A DNA stretch of 64,000 nucleotides from contig JAQWJE010000014.1 in NCBI GenBank assembly GCA_029248525.1, positions 62,001-126,000 on the forward strand. Direction: 5' to 3'. The position numbers and the translations under genes are program-made. The notes under the pieces were generated by a model. It had not been told where the DNA came from, made no database searches, and worked only from the letters and a program-made list of their open reading frames with translations. The DNA is from Candidatus Binatia bacterium (GTDB taxonomy: Bacteria > Desulfobacterota > Binatia > UBA12015). The number at the start of each line of letters is the position of its first letter. Position 1 is the stretch's first letter. Shown here piece after piece: positions 1-13,121 of the stretch.

Positions 1-1594
1 TGGCGCCTTCCTTCAACTCACGGACTCGCCGAATCCAGCCGTCCTGTGTGACCAGGACGGTCGCTTCCTCGTGCACCACGTACGCTTCCGGATCGTACGC
101 AAGATCCTGCTTTCCGCTGACGGAAACTTCCGTCCGACGGCGATCCCCATGCGCCTTCTGGAGGTCCACAAGTTCGCCCCGAACCAGTTTCCAGCGTTGC
201 TTTTCGCTGCGCAGCAAACGATCGACTTCCTTCAGGCGCTTGGTCTTGGCGTCATGCTCCTCACGAATCTTGCCGATCTCGAGTTTCGCCAACTGATAGA
301 GTCGAATCTCGAGAATCGCATCCGCCTGAATCTCGTCGAGCTTGAAGGCCTTGCGGAGCTTCGCGTTCGCATCAGCCTTGCTTTCGGCAGAACGAATAAT
401 CCGAATCGCCTTGTCGAGGTCTTTGTAGATGGCCAGGAACGCATTCAGGATATGTAATCGTTCCTTGAGTTTGCGCTGCTCGAATTCAAGCCGACGGGTC
501 ACCACCTCGAGGCGGAAATCCAGAAAGGATCGACAAAGCTGGAGGAGGGAAACGCGCCCTGGCTGGCCTGCCTCCGACTCGCCGTCCGGCATCAGGCAAG
601 TCAGATTCACATGAAAATTGACCTGGAGGTCGCAGTGCTTGAACAAATAAGCCATGGCGGCTTCCGGATCCGCTCCCGATTTCAGCTCGAGAACGATTCG
701 AACATCTGTCGTCGACTCATCACGCACATCGGTGAGCAGGGTGAGTTTGCGGTCCATGATCAAGCCAGCGATCTGCTCGATCAAGGTAGCCTTGTTCACA
801 CTGTAGGGGATGTTCTGAATGACGATCTGCGTCTTCCCGCGAGGCGCTTTTTCGAGTTTATAGGTTCCACGGAGCTTCACCGGACCATGGCCGGATTCGT
901 ACACGGCCAGGAGCTCCTTGCGGCTCGAAAGTAGTTCGCCTCCGGTCGGGAAATCCGGCCCCTTGATCGACTTCAACAGGTCCTTCACCTGCGACGAAGG
1001 TTTGTCGATCAAGCCGACGAGTGCGTCACAGACCTCGGTGAGATTATGCGGCGGGATATTGGTGGCCATCCCCACAGCAATTCCGGTCGAGCCATTGACG
1101 AGGAGTTGCGGCAGGCGACTCGGCAATACCACGGGCTCTTCGTTGGTCGCATCGTAGTTCGTGCGCCAGTCAACCGTATCGGAGCCCAGATCCTCGAGGA
1201 TTTCCTCCGCGATGCTGGTGAGCTTGGCTTCCGTGTATCGATAAGCCGCGGCCGAGTCCCCATCCAGCGAGCCAAAATTCCCCTGGCCGTTCACCAGAGG
1301 GTAACGAAGCGAGAAATCCTGGGCCATGCGCACCATGGCTTCGTAGGCCGCCGAATCGCCGTGCGGGTGATATTTGCCGATGACCTCGCCGACGATTTGG
1401 GCAGATTTTCGAGGCTTCGCCGTGGCCGACAATCTCAGATTGCGAAACATTGCGAAGAGAATTCGCCGCTGGACCGGCTTGAGACCGTCGCGCACATCGG
1501 GCAAGGCACGGGAGGTAATCACCGAAAGCGCGTAGCTGAGGTAGCGGTGCTCCGCCGCAGACTGCAGGTCCGCTTCGTTAGCCGATTCGCTCAT
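1..1594 (-). CDS. parC: DNA topoisomerase IV subunit A / gyrase A-like (partial, C-terminus off the left edge)
   Basis: The start ATG is at 1594 on the reverse strand, and about 531 residues are visible before the window edge. The sequence contains the winged-helix signature of type IIA topoisomerase A subunits: [20 protein letters not shown] near residues 73-92, then [12 protein letters not shown] and RYTEAKL. The catalytic tyrosine falls at residue 120, the same number as in E. coli ParC. The quinolone-region residues are Ser81 and Glu85, which is the ParC pattern rather than the usual Ser/Asp of GyrA. It would cleave and pass DNA duplexes together with a ParE/GyrB partner that is not in this window. 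The distinguishing C-terminal beta-pinwheel is missing, so ParC versus GyrA is not settled. It is divergent from typA. Confidence 0.9.
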   Translation of the reverse strand, partial: MSESANEADLQSAAEHRYLSYALSVITSRALPDVRDGLKPVQRRILFAMFRNLRLSATAKPRKSAQIVGEVIGKYHPHGDSAAYEAMVRMAQDFSLRYPLVNGQGNFGSLDGDSAAAYRYTEAKLTSIAEEILEDLGSDTVDWRTNYDATNEEPVVLPSRLPQLLVNGSTGIAVGMATNIPPHNLTEVCDALVGLIDKPSSQVKDLLKSIKGPDFPTGGELLSSRKELLAVYESGHGPVKLRGTYKLEKAPRGKTQIVIQNIPYSVNKATLIEQIAGLIMDRKLTLLTDVRDESTTDVRIVLELKSGADPEAAMAYLFKHCDLQVNFHVNLTCLMPDGESEAGQPGRVSLLQLCRSFLDFRLEVVTRRLEFEQRKLKERLHILNAFLAIYKDLDKAIRIIRSAESKADANAKLRKAFKLDEIQADAILEIRLYQLAKLEIGKIREEHDAKTKRLKEVDRLLRSEKQRWKLVRGELVDLQKAHGDRRRTEVSVSGKQDLAYDPEAYVVHEEATVLVTQDGWIRRVRELKEGA

Positions 1595-1779
1595 CTATCC
1601 CCACCTCGCCGGTAAATCCCCACGGCATCCTTGTAGGACGAAGTGACGCTTTTCTCCAGTGCAGGAGGCGACAATTATCGGCGTCCGGCAAAAATCGGAC
1701 GAGACGACCACCCTGATCGAGGGGCTGCAGGAAGGAGCCGGACTTGGCGGCTCCAGTCCCCGTCTGCTAACAGCTTTGG

Positions 1780-3633
1780 GTGACTGGAAGTGCTGAACAG
1801 GAATCTTCGTCGGAACGACGCGCGGATGTGCGCAACATAGCGATCATCGCACACGTCGACCACGGCAAGACCACTCTTGTGGATGCCATGCTGCATCAAG
1901 CTGGCACCTTCAGCCAGCATCAGGCGGTCGCCGAGAGGGTGATGGACTCCGGTGCCATCGAGCGTGAACGCGGCCTCACGATTCTAGCCAAGAATACCGC
2001 GGTCGAATACGATGATGTCCGCATCAATATCGTGGATACGCCCGGCCACGCCGATTTCGGCGGCGAGGTCGAGCGAACTCTCGCGATTGTGGATGGCGTC
2101 CTGCTTCTCGTGGATTCATCGGAAGGTCCGATGCCACAGACTCGCTTTGTCTTGCGCAAGGCGCTCGAGGCTGGCCTGCAACCCGTCGTCTGCATCAACA
2201 AGATCGATCGGCCCGATGCCCGCATATCCGAAGTCCTCGATGAAATTTACGGCCTCTTCATCGATCTCGATGCAACAGACGACCAACTCGAGTTCCCGAT
2301 CGTCTACACGAACGCTCGATCAGGAACTGCAGCACGGGAACCCGATGAGCCGGCTTCCGACTTGTCTTCCTTGTTCCGTCTGATCGTGGAGGATCTACCT
2401 GGCCCCAAGGTCGAGGCAGGTCGGCCGACTCAATTTCAGGCAAACAACCTCGACTATGACGACTATATCGGTCGACTGGCTGTCGGGCGCGTCGAGTCGG
2501 GAGAGCTCCGCACCGGTGAAACCTATACCGTGCTCGGAGCCGACGGTGCCGAGCAGAATTTCCGCTTGACGAGCCTCTTTGGATGGCTGGGGCTCGAGCG
2601 ACAACCTCTGAAGACCGCGTCTGCCGGAGATATAGTGGCCATCGCCGGCGTAGAAGATATCCAGATAGGCGATACCGTTGCTGATCGGGAGGAGCCGATT
2701 GCGCTACCGCGACTTCACATCGACGAGCCCACCATCACCATGGTATTCGGGGCGAACACTTCTCCATGGGCCGGGCGTGAGGGCGACTATGTGACTTCGC
2801 GCAAACTGCGTGAACGTCTGGAACTGGAATCGAAGCGTAATGTCAGTCTGCGCGTCGAAGACACGGACACTCCGGAGCGATTGCGGGTATCGGGACGAGG
2901 AGAGCTTCAACTCGCAATCCTCATCGAGACCATGCGCCGTGAGGGTTATGAGATCGAGGTCTCCAAACCCGATGTCGTGACCCGAGAGATTGACGGCAAG
3001 AAGCACGAACCGATGGAGACTGCGATTATCGATCTGCCCGAGGAGTTCATCGGTGTGGTTTCGCAACTTCTTTCGATGCGCAAAGGCGTCATGAACCATA
3101 TGAGCCCGCCAGCCTCCGGTCGCGTGCGGCTGGAATTCGCCGTACCTTCTCGGGGACTGATCGGCTTTCGCTCGCCTTTTCTCACGGATACTCGTGGGAC
3201 GGGAATTCTGCATGCCGTCTTCAACGGCTGGGCTCCCTGGGCGGGAGCGATCAACCGTCGTTCCAATGGCGCTCTGGTTTCGGACCGCGAAGGAAAAACC
3301 ACCGCCTATGCCTTGGACCATATGCAGGAACGCGGAACACTTTTCGCGGCCGCTGGCACACCTGTCTACGAGGGCATGATCGTCGGGGAATACTCGAGGC
3401 AAGGCGATCTGGACGTCAATGTCACAAAGGAAAAGAAACTGACGAATGTTCGGGCAGCGGGGCGGGATGATGCTGTGCGGCTGACCCCGCCGCGCCAGAT
3501 GGGCCTGGAAGACGCTCTCGACTGGATCGCGGACGATGAATTGATCGAAGTGACGCCGCAATCCATCCGAATTCGGAAACGCGTCCTCGACCATGTCCAG
3601 CGCCCCAAACGACGCAAGGACAAGCAGGACTAG
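1780..3633 (+). CDS. typA: Ribosome-associated translational GTPase TypA/BipA
   Basis: A 617-residue protein starting at GTG 1780, of normal length for TypA. The G1 motif AHVDHGKTT lies near residue 25, G3 is DTPGHADF, G4 is NKIDRPDA, and the elongation-factor domain II and EF-G-like C-terminal domains follow, including the family signature [19 protein letters not shown]. The family binds the 70S ribosome and is used in stress, cold and 50S assembly responses. Its TAG stop overlaps the stop of the convergent FHA-sigma54 regulator. It is divergent from parC across about 185 bp that must hold both promoters. Confidence 0.95.
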   Translation: MTGSAEQESSSERRADVRNIAIIAHVDHGKTTLVDAMLHQAGTFSQHQAVAERVMDSGAIERERGLTILAKNTAVEYDDVRINIVDTPGHADFGGEVERTLAIVDGVLLLVDSSEGPMPQTRFVLRKALEAGLQPVVCINKIDRPDARISEVLDEIYGLFIDLDATDDQLEFPIVYTNARSGTAAREPDEPASDLSSLFRLIVEDLPGPKVEAGRPTQFQANNLDYDDYIGRLAVGRVESGELRTGETYTVLGADGAEQNFRLTSLFGWLGLERQPLKTASAGDIVAIAGVEDIQIGDTVADREEPIALPRLHIDEPTITMVFGANTSPWAGREGDYVTSRKLRERLELESKRNVSLRVEDTDTPERLRVSGRGELQLAILIETMRREGYEIEVSKPDVVTREIDGKKHEPMETAIIDLPEEFIGVVSQLLSMRKGVMNHMSPPASGRVRLEFAVPSRGLIGFRSPFLTDTRGTGILHAVFNGWAPWAGAINRRSNGALVSDREGKTTAYALDHMQERGTLFAAAGTPVYEGMIVGEYSRQGDLDVNVTKEKKLTNVRAAGRDDAVRLTPPRQMGLEDALDWIADDELIEVTPQSIRIRKRVLDHVQRPKRRKDKQD

Positions 3634-5075
3634 CGGAGTCCGAAGTCCTTGAGCTTGCGGTGCAGCGCACCGCGAGACACGCCTAGCGCCCTGGCCGTTG
3701 CGGAGACGTTTCCGTTTTTCTTCTCCAATACGTCTTCGATATGCTGCCTTTCGAAACGGGACAGAGCGCCCCGCAAACTGGCATTATCACCGGAAGTGTC
3801 ACTGTCGACATCCGTCAACGCCGTCCCGACCGCCCCCCCTCCGGGAACCTCCGAGTCTTGCGAGCCCGAAGCGGAATTGAGTGATTCAAGCGCATCCGAT
3901 CCGGCCTCCGGGGCGAGAATTCGAGAGGAAAGGTCTGCTTCCTCAAGGATTTCCTTTTGGGGATTCATGGCAACCGCGCGCAAAAGCTCATTTTCCAGTT
4001 CCCGCACATTCCCGGGCCAGGAGTATGCGCTCAGCACGCGGAGGGCACCTGCAGACAAGCCAATCTCCGGGCGCTCGTGACGGCGACAAGCCCGAGCGAG
4101 GAGCCGGCCTGCCAGCAAGGGCACATCTTCAATTCGATCCCGCAGGGGAGGGAGAGAGATCATGATCGGGGTCAGCCGAAAGAACAGATCTTCCCGAAAA
4201 CGACCCTCCCGCACCTCGTCAGCCAAACAGCGATGAGTCGCCCCGAGCACCCGGACGTCCACATTCCGGGGTTGATTCTCACCGATGCGATGGATCTCGC
4301 CCTCCTGCAGGAACCGCAGCAACTTCGGCTGCATGGCTGGTGGCATCTCGCCGATCTCGTCGAGCAGCACCGAGCCTCCGTGCGCCGCCTCCAGAAGGCC
4401 GATTCGATCCGTGCTGGCCCCCGTGAACGCGCCTTTTCGATGACCAAAAAGCTCCGACTCGAGCAGCCCTTCCGGGAGCGAAGCGCAATTGATTGCGACA
4501 AAGGGCGCATCGGCCCGTGGCCCGTCCGCGTGGATCGCTCGCGCGAGAAGCTCCTTCCCGGTTCCCGTTTCCCCCTCGATCATCACCGGGATCGGAGACT
4601 GGCTCGCTTGATGTGCAAGCTCCAAAGCCGCCATCATCAGAGGTGCTCTGGCAATCAGTGTCGGCTGAACCTCGCCTGCCTGCTGCCCCATCGTTGATGT
4701 CGCATCCAGAGTCTCCCGAACCGAGGCCCCCCGATGGCCTTCATGGACTCCACGCGGGGCGAGGAATCGCATTTCGACCGATCCCATCCGCAGATCGTCG
4801 CCGTTACGCAGCGGAACGGGCAGGGCGATCCGATCCCCATTGCGCCACGTACCATTGGCGCTTCCGAGGTCTGCGATCACAAACTGCGCACCGTCCTCCC
4901 AGCGCAGCAGGGCGTGCTGTCGAGATACCGAGGGATCCTCCAGAACCAGATCCATATCCTCCGCTCGGCCGACGCGCGTATCCCCATGGAGTTCGTGGAA
5001 TTCTGTCTCCCCATCCGGGCGGCGGACCAGCAGGCGTCCTGTTTCATTGATTTCCGGCACTTTGGAGAACTCCAA
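3630..5075 (-). CDS. FHA domain-containing sigma-54-dependent transcriptional activator
   Basis: A 481-residue enhancer-binding protein with three modules. An N-terminal FHA domain (about residues 15-105, motifs VGRAED, SRQHALL, SANGT) would bind phosphothreonine, so a Ser/Thr kinase rather than a two-component histidine kinase is the likely input. The AAA+ domain follows, with Walker A GETGTGKE near residue 168, the sigma-54 contact loop GAFTGA near 215, and VLLDEIGEM as Walker B. A C-terminal Fis-type helix-turn-helix is seen around [23 protein letters not shown]-EBPs are a hallmark of myxobacterial-type regulation. No kinase or obvious sigma-54 target promoter was recognised next to it, so its regulon is unknown. 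It is divergent from the cyclophilin gene over about 75 bp. Confidence 0.93.
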   Translation of the reverse strand: MEFSKVPEINETGRLLVRRPDGETEFHELHGDTRVGRAEDMDLVLEDPSVSRQHALLRWEDGAQFVIADLGSANGTWRNGDRIALPVPLRNGDDLRMGSVEMRFLAPRGVHEGHRGASVRETLDATSTMGQQAGEVQPTLIARAPLMMAALELAHQASQSPIPVMIEGETGTGKELLARAIHADGPRADAPFVAINCASLPEGLLESELFGHRKGAFTGASTDRIGLLEAAHGGSVLLDEIGEMPPAMQPKLLRFLQEGEIHRIGENQPRNVDVRVLGATHRCLADEVREGRFREDLFFRLTPIMISLPPLRDRIEDVPLLAGRLLARACRRHERPEIGLSAGALRVLSAYSWPGNVRELENELLRAVAMNPQKEILEEADLSSRILAPEAGSDALESLNSASGSQDSEVPGGGAVGTALTDVDSDTSGDNASLRGALSRFERQHIEDVLEKKNGNVSATARALGVSRGALHRKLKDFGLR

Positions 5076-5150
5076 ACAACCAACTCTTCTGGTTCCCTTA
5101 TCGCGCGAACCCTCGGGCCGCTAGCGTTGACGGCCTCTCTGCCTCCCGGT

Positions 5151-5777
5151 ATGTCGTCTCCCATGAGAGAAATATTTCGCACCAGCCTCGCCCTGATCGC
5201 CGGATTCGGACTTCTTTTGAGCGCTCCCACCCAGGCACCAGCCGCCCACCACGAAGTGGCGGAGGCAAAATCGGCAAATCCGATCGTCCTCATCAAGACC
5301 TCCAAGGGGACGATCGAAGCTGAGCTATATCGAGACAAGGCACCCATTACGGTTGCCAATTTCCTCGAGTACGTGAATTCGGGATTCTATAACGGCACCA
5401 TTTTCCATCGCGTGATACCGAGCTTCATGATTCAGGGCGGGGGGTTCGATACCGATCTCAAAAAGAAGCCCACCCAGGCTCCGATCAAGAATGAAGCCGC
5501 AAACGGCCTGAAAAACGACATCGGAACGCTCGCCATGGCTCGAACCGGGGTAGTCGACAGCGCGACGGCCCAGTTCTTCATCAACACCAAGGACAACGCC
5601 TTCCTGAACCACAAGGACACGACCCAGCGAGGCTATGGCTATGCCGTCTTCGGCAAGGTCATCGGCGGGATGAACGTCGTCAAGAGCATCGAGGACGTCA
5701 AAACCGCCCGCACGGGAGTGTCCGAAGGCCAACCCGTAGAAAACGTGATTATCGAATCGATCACGGTCAAGAAGTAG
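5151..5777 (+). CDS. Exported cyclophilin-type peptidyl-prolyl cis-trans isomerase
   Basis: The product is 208 residues from ATG 5151; an alternative in-frame ATG at 5163 starts closer to the signal peptide. An N-terminal hydrophobic segment ending in [10 protein letters not shown] looks like a signal peptide, so the enzyme should act in the periplasm. The cyclophilin core includes [34 protein letters not shown] and [10 protein letters not shown], which carry the catalytic Arg and the substrate-binding Phe/Gln. The open frame continues upstream to 4734, but that stretch is antisense to the conserved FHA region and lacks cyclophilin homology. It is convergent with the gamma-carbonic-anhydrase-like gene. 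Confidence 0.93.
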   Translation: MSSPMREIFRTSLALIAGFGLLLSAPTQAPAAHHEVAEAKSANPIVLIKTSKGTIEAELYRDKAPITVANFLEYVNSGFYNGTIFHRVIPSFMIQGGGFDTDLKKKPTQAPIKNEAANGLKNDIGTLAMARTGVVDSATAQFFINTKDNAFLNHKDTTQRGYGYAVFGKVIGGMNVVKSIEDVKTARTGVSEGQPVENVIIESITVKK

Positions 5778-5791
5778 CGCCGGTAGCGGCT

Positions 5792-5814
5792 CGACCGGGC
5801 GTTGCTTTCGGTCG
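5792..5814. terminator. Hairpin between convergent genes
   Basis: A 6-bp stem CGACCG/CGGTCG (5792-5797 and 5809-5814) lies in the 42-bp gap between the convergent cyclophilin and gamma-carbonic-anhydrase-like genes. It could serve both as a weak terminator. There is no good T-tract on either side. Confidence 0.3.
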
Positions 5815-5819
5815 GGCCC

Positions 5820-7996
<2,177 letters not shown>

Positions 7997-8047
7997 GAGG
8001 ACGGCTCGCCCGAGTCGTCGAGCAGGAGTTTGAACGGTAACCAGAGA

Positions 8048-9637
8048 ATGCAGAGCGAACCCGCAGATATTCACGCCGAACGGCTGCTCATCATCGACTT
8101 TGGTTCCCAATACACCCAACTGATCGCACGCCGCGTGCGCGAATGCGGGGTATATTGCGAAATTTACCCCTTCGACGTGGATGCCAAGGTCATCCGCGAG
8201 TTCTCACCGAAAGGGATCATTCTCTCCGGCGGCCCCGAGAGCGTAACGGAGCAGGCAACGCCCACGATTCCCGGGGTCGTATTCGAACTCGGCGTGCCCG
8301 TGCTTGGAATCTGTTATGGCATGCAGGCTATGGCGCAGAGCTTCGGCGGTCGAGTCAGCCCCTCCGAGCAGCGCGAATTCGGCCACGCCAGCATTAGGGC
8401 CGATGTGAGCAGTCGGTTCCTGGGCCACCTGTTGAGCGAAGCCGAGAGCTGCGATGTCTGGATGAGCCACGGCGACAAAGTAACCGAGCTCCCGACCGGT
8501 TTTGTGCGAACCGCAAGCTCGGCGAATGCCCCGATTGCGGCAATGGAGGAGCCGGACAAGCAGATCTACGGGGTACAATTCCATCCGGAAGTCACTCATA
8601 CCCATCGAGGAGCCGAGCTGCTCAGTGGGTTCGCCAGAGAGATCTGCGGCTGCACGGGCAGCTGGACAGCCGAGAATATTGTCGATGACGCCATTGCGCG
8701 CGTGCGGGAGCAAGTGGGAAGCGATCAGGTCGTGCTCGGACTCTCGGGAGGCGTCGACTCGTCGGTCGTGGCCGCACTGCTCGCGCGGGCCCTTGGCGAC
8801 CAACTCACCTGCATTTTTGTGAACAATGGTCTGTTGCGAAAAGACGAAAAGGGCGAAGTCGAAGCTGCCTTTGCCAACGCCATGGACACCGGCGAACTGT
8901 TGCCGCTGAAGATCCTGACGATTGACGCGGAGGATGAATTCCTGACCAAGCTGGCCGGCGTCGAGGACCCCGAGGCCAAACGCAAGATCATCGGTGCCAC
9001 CTTCATCGACGTTTTCGACCGGGAGGCCAACAAACTGCAAGGCGTCAAGTGGCTCGCGCAGGGTACGATCTATCCGGATGTGATCGAATCGGCCGCCTCG
9101 AAATACGGCAAGGCCCACGTGATCAAATCCCATCATAATGTCGGAGGCTTGCCCGACAGGATGTCGCTGAAACTAGTCGAGCCTCTTCGCGAACTCTTCA
9201 AGGATGAGGTTCGAAAAATCGGTCTTTACCTCGGACTGCCCAAGACTCTCATCCAGAGGCATCCCTTCCCGGGCCCCGGCCTGGGGGTACGCATTCTGGG
9301 CGCGATCGAGAAGCATTACGCGGACGTATTGCGCGAGGCTGACGCGATCTTCATTCAGGAACTACGTGACGCGAACCTCTATGACCAAGTTTCACAGGCC
9401 TTCGCTGTCTACCTGCCCGTGAAATCGGTAGGCGTCGTGGGTGATGCGCGTCGCTACGAGCATGTGATCGCACTCCGCGCCGTCGAGACTATCGACTTCA
9501 TGACCGCTCGCTGGGCGCGGTTGCCTTACGAGTTTATCGAGCGAACCTCAAATCGAATCATCAATGAGATTTCCTCTGTGTCCCGAGTGGTCTACGATGT
9601 CTCCAGCAAGCCACCCGCAACAATCGAGTGGGAGTAA
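8048..9637 (+). CDS. guaA: GMP synthase (glutamine-hydrolysing)
   Basis: The product is 529 residues from ATG 8048. A TTG at 8030 would add six residues but sits only 3 nt after the GGAG, so the ATG is preferred without being proved. The N-terminal class I amidotransferase domain has the nucleophile in [11 protein letters not shown] and the His/Glu of FHPEVTHT. The ATP pyrophosphatase domain carries GLSGGVDSS, and the C-terminal dimerisation domain carries [13 protein letters not shown]. It converts XMP to GMP using glutamine and ATP, directly after GuaB in the pathway and 51 bp downstream of guaB. Confidence 0.97.
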   Translation: MQSEPADIHAERLLIIDFGSQYTQLIARRVRECGVYCEIYPFDVDAKVIREFSPKGIILSGGPESVTEQATPTIPGVVFELGVPVLGICYGMQAMAQSFGGRVSPSEQREFGHASIRADVSSRFLGHLLSEAESCDVWMSHGDKVTELPTGFVRTASSANAPIAAMEEPDKQIYGVQFHPEVTHTHRGAELLSGFAREICGCTGSWTAENIVDDAIARVREQVGSDQVVLGLSGGVDSSVVAALLARALGDQLTCIFVNNGLLRKDEKGEVEAAFANAMDTGELLPLKILTIDAEDEFLTKLAGVEDPEAKRKIIGATFIDVFDREANKLQGVKWLAQGTIYPDVIESAASKYGKAHVIKSHHNVGGLPDRMSLKLVEPLRELFKDEVRKIGLYLGLPKTLIQRHPFPGPGLGVRILGAIEKHYADVLREADAIFIQELRDANLYDQVSQAFAVYLPVKSVGVVGDARRYEHVIALRAVETIDFMTARWARLPYEFIERTSNRIINEISSVSRVVYDVSSKPPATIEWE

Positions 9638-9649
9638 GAAAATACCTAA

Positions 9650-12600
9650 ATGAGTTTCGTCCACCTCCACACACATACGCAATATTCGCTCCTCGACGGG
9701 GCGAACAAGATCAAGGATCTCGTTCCTCACGTCGCAAAGGCAGGAATGCCGGCATTGGCCATGACGGATCATGGAAACATGTTCGGGGCGGTGGACTTCT
9801 ATCAGGCCTGTGAGGCGGGTGGGGTACAACCGATTATCGGCTGCGAGGTCTACGTGGCACCGCGGTCGCGCTTCGACAAGAGCCAGGCTCGCAGCGAGGA
9901 TCCCGAGACAGGCGGCAACTATCATCTGGTCCTTTTGGCGAGGAACGAGAAGGGATACCGCAATCTCTGTCGTATGGTGACCCAGGCCTATACGGAGGGC
10001 TATTATTACAAGCCTCGTATCGACCGCGAGTTACTCAATGAATTCAACGAAGGCATCTTCTGCCTTTCGGGCTGCCTCGGCAGCGAGGTCAATCAGGCGA
10101 TCCAGCGCGGCGACACCGGGCGGGCACGCGAGGTAGCCAAGGAATTCGCCCAGATTTTCGACAAGGATCGATATTATATCGAGGTGCAGGATAATCATAT
10201 GGCCGAGCAGGAACTCTCGAACCGAGAGCTTTTCTCGCTGGCCCGTGACCTCGGCCTCCCGTTGATTGCGACCAACGACTGCCACTACCTCCAACCAGGC
10301 GACGCACATGCCCATGAAGCGCTCCTCTGCATCCAGACAGGACGGACACTAAGCGATCCCGACCGCTTCAAATTCCCGACCGATCAGCTCTTTGTCAAAA
10401 CGCCGGAGGAGATGAAGGCCGCTTTCCCGGAATTCCCCGAGGCCATCTCCAATACAGTCGACCTCGCAAAACGATGCGACTTCAAGATGAGCTTCGGTCA
10501 ATACGAATTCCCGGAATTCGAACTCGACGACAACGACACCCTCGAAGCCGCTCTCGAGCGCGAAGCCGCCGAGGGACTTGAGCGACGGCTCGAGAAGATT
10601 CGTAAAATCAGTAAAAACTGGGGTGAGGACATCCTCAAGGAGTATCAGGATCGCCTCCGTATCGAGTTGGACATCATCAAATCGATGGGGTTTTCCGGCT
10701 ATTTTCTGATCGTCTCGGATTTCATTCTCTGGGCCAAGCGCCGCGGCATTCCAGTGGGGCCGGGGCGGGGGTCGGCGGCGGGCAGCCTGGTTGCCTATGC
10801 CATGGAAATCACCGACATCGATCCGATTCCCCTGGGCCTGCTTTTCGAGAGATTCCTCAATCCGGAACGCATCTCGATGCCGGATATCGACGTGGACTTC
10901 TGCTACGAGCGTCGCGACGAAGTGATTCAATACGTCCGCGAGAAGTACGGCGAGGATCGCGTGGCCCAAATCATCACGTTCGGAACCCTCAAGGGAAAGG
11001 CGGCACTCAAAGATGTGGGCCGCGTGCTGGAGTTTACCTACGGCGAGACGGACAAGCTGGCCAAGCTCTATCCCGCAGCTCGTCAGGGCAGGGACTTCAA
11101 CCTCGAGCAGGCGCTGAGCATGGAGCCAAAGCTGCGCGAGATCGCCGAGACGGGCGATCGAGAGCGCCAACTCTTCGATTACGCCGGCAAGCTCGAAGGT
11201 CTGATGCGACATTCCTCCAAACACGCGGCCGGTGTCGTGATTGGGTCGCGCCCGTTGGTGGAATCCCTTCCGCTTTGCGTGGACAAGGGAAACCTCATCA
11301 CCCAGTTTAGTGGCGGTGACGTCGAAGCCGTTGGCTTGATCAAATTCGATTTTCTGGGCCTGAAAAATCTCACGCTGATCGCCGACATCGTCCGCCGCAT
11401 CAAGCAAACCCGCGGCATCGAAATCGATGTTTCCGCGCTCCCGCTGGACGACGCCAAAAGCTACAAGGTCTTCTCCGAAGGGAAGACTGTCGGTATTTTC
11501 CAGATGGAGTCCAGTGGAATGAGTGAACTCGTTCAGCGACTCAAGCCCACAACCTTCGAGGAAATTACCGCAATCAATGCTCTCTACCGACCGGGCCCGC
11601 TCGACTCGGGGATGACCGACAACTTCGTCGATCGAAAGCACGGACGAGAGGCTGTTGCCTACCCCCACCCGAAGTTGGAGCCCATTCTGAAAGAGACCTA
11701 CGGAATCATGGTCTATCAGGAGCAGGTGATGCAGGCGGCCCAGATCCTTGCGGGCTATTCGTTGGGAGATGCCGACAACCTGCGCCGAGCCATGGGCAAG
11801 AAGAAAGTCGAGGTCATGGCCAAGGAGCGGGAACGCTTCCTTCAGGGCTGCGAAAAGAACGGTCTCGAGGCGCAGAATGCCGGCGAGATCTTCGACCAAA
11901 TGGAAACCTTCGCCGGTTACGGCTTCAACAAGAGTCATGCGGCCGCCTATGCGCTGATCTCCTTCCAGACAGCCTATCTCAAGGCGCATTATCCGGAAGA
12001 ATTCATTGCCGGCCTGCTGACTCTCGAAATGGGCGACAGCGACAAGACGCACAAGAATATTGCCGAAGCGCGCTCTCGGAAAATCCCCATCCTTCCGCCG
12101 GACATCAACGAGAGCCGCGAAGATTTCACGGTTGTCACAGATGGCAAGATTCGCTTCGGCCTCGGTGCCGTCAAGGGATTGGGGAGCAAGGCGATCGACG
12201 CCATCCTCAAACATCGCGACGAGGATGGCAATTTCAACGGACTCGATGAACTCGTCGTCCGGGTACAATCCGCGCCGGTGAACCGAAAGGCCCTGGACAG
12301 CCTGATCAAATGCGGGGCGTTCGATTTCTCGGGAATCGAACGCGCTTCGATGGCAGGCTCATTGGAGAACCTTCTGCGCTGGGCACAGGTCGCCGCCAGC
12401 CACGTGAATCAGCATAACCTCTTCAGTGCAGCCAGCGGTGGCGAGCCGGAGAAGTTCCGGTTCGATCGCGATGCCGAGTGGCCCGAGGCCGAAAAGTTAC
12501 GGCAGGAAAAGGAAACGCTCGGATTCTTCATCACCGGACACCCACTGGACCGCTACAAACGACAGCTTACGAAATTGGTGACGGCACGGACTCTGGACCT

Positions 12601-13114
12601 TCGCCAGATGCCCAACCAACAGAAGGTCACTCTCGCCGGAGTCGTGCAGGGCCTGAAGCCAAAAAACACTCGAAAAGGGGACCGATACGCAAGTTTCTAC
12701 TTCGAAGACCTGCACGGTCACGTCGAGGTCATTGCCTGGCCCGATACCTATCGCAAGCATGAAGAACTCCTTTTCGTGGAAGAACCGCTCTGCCTCAATG
12801 GAAGACTCGACGTCACCGAGGAGCGATGTCAGGTCATCGCCGAATCGCTCGTCCGACTCGACGACGCTCGCTCGCGCGCTGTTCGAGAAGTTCAGATCCG
12901 AGTCCGCGAATCCGAGATCACCGCAGCCGAGATTCAGGGACTCAAGCGCACTCTCGAGATGCATTCGGGAGACATTCCCAGCTACCTGCATGTGATCCGA
13001 GAACGGTTCGAGACCCGAATTGCGCTGGAGTCCTTCCCGGTGACAACGAACGACAAGCTGCTTGCCGCTCTGGGCGAACGGTTCCGCAAGGCCGAAGTGA
13101 AATTCGTTTCCTGA
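9650..13114 (+). CDS. dnaE: DNA polymerase III subunit alpha (replicase)
   Basis: A 1154-residue class C polymerase of normal DnaE1 length. The N-terminal PHP domain starts FVHLHTHTQYSLLDGANKI and continues with AMTDHGNMFG. The palm carries the catalytic acidic residues in MPDIDVDFCYERRDEV. Finger and beta-binding regions are intact, and an OB-fold sits near residues 985-1065 (VTLAGVVQGLKPKNTRKGDR). It lies 12 bp after guaA and 7 bp before hflX, which suggests co-transcription. No proofreading DnaQ is in the window. Confidence 0.97.
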   Translation: MSFVHLHTHTQYSLLDGANKIKDLVPHVAKAGMPALAMTDHGNMFGAVDFYQACEAGGVQPIIGCEVYVAPRSRFDKSQARSEDPETGGNYHLVLLARNEKGYRNLCRMVTQAYTEGYYYKPRIDRELLNEFNEGIFCLSGCLGSEVNQAIQRGDTGRAREVAKEFAQIFDKDRYYIEVQDNHMAEQELSNRELFSLARDLGLPLIATNDCHYLQPGDAHAHEALLCIQTGRTLSDPDRFKFPTDQLFVKTPEEMKAAFPEFPEAISNTVDLAKRCDFKMSFGQYEFPEFELDDNDTLEAALEREAAEGLERRLEKIRKISKNWGEDILKEYQDRLRIELDIIKSMGFSGYFLIVSDFILWAKRRGIPVGPGRGSAAGSLVAYAMEITDIDPIPLGLLFERFLNPERISMPDIDVDFCYERRDEVIQYVREKYGEDRVAQIITFGTLKGKAALKDVGRVLEFTYGETDKLAKLYPAARQGRDFNLEQALSMEPKLREIAETGDRERQLFDYAGKLEGLMRHSSKHAAGVVIGSRPLVESLPLCVDKGNLITQFSGGDVEAVGLIKFDFLGLKNLTLIADIVRRIKQTRGIEIDVSALPLDDAKSYKVFSEGKTVGIFQMESSGMSELVQRLKPTTFEEITAINALYRPGPLDSGMTDNFVDRKHGREAVAYPHPKLEPILKETYGIMVYQEQVMQAAQILAGYSLGDADNLRRAMGKKKVEVMAKERERFLQGCEKNGLEAQNAGEIFDQMETFAGYGFNKSHAAAYALISFQTAYLKAHYPEEFIAGLLTLEMGDSDKTHKNIAEARSRKIPILPPDINESREDFTVVTDGKIRFGLGAVKGLGSKAIDAILKHRDEDGNFNGLDELVVRVQSAPVNRKALDSLIKCGAFDFSGIERASMAGSLENLLRWAQVAASHVNQHNLFSAASGGEPEKFRFDRDAEWPEAEKLRQEKETLGFFITGHPLDRYKRQLTKLVTARTLDLRQMPNQQKVTLAGVVQGLKPKNTRKGDRYASFYFEDLHGHVEVIAWPDTYRKHEELLFVEEPLCLNGRLDVTEERCQVIAESLVRLDDARSRAVREVQIRVRESEITAAEIQGLKRTLEMHSGDIPSYLHVIRERFETRIALESFPVTTNDKLLAALGERFRKAEVKFVS

Positions 13115-13121
13115 GCAACTG

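Noticed and set aside
4734-5150. N-terminal extension of the cyclophilin gene
   Set aside because: The extension is antisense to the FHA domain, and the signal peptide starts only at 5151-5163.
10349-12268. 639-codon open frame antisense to dnaE
   Set aside because: It lies wholly opposite conserved polymerase motifs and has no family features; long antisense frames are expected from the GC-skewed codon use.
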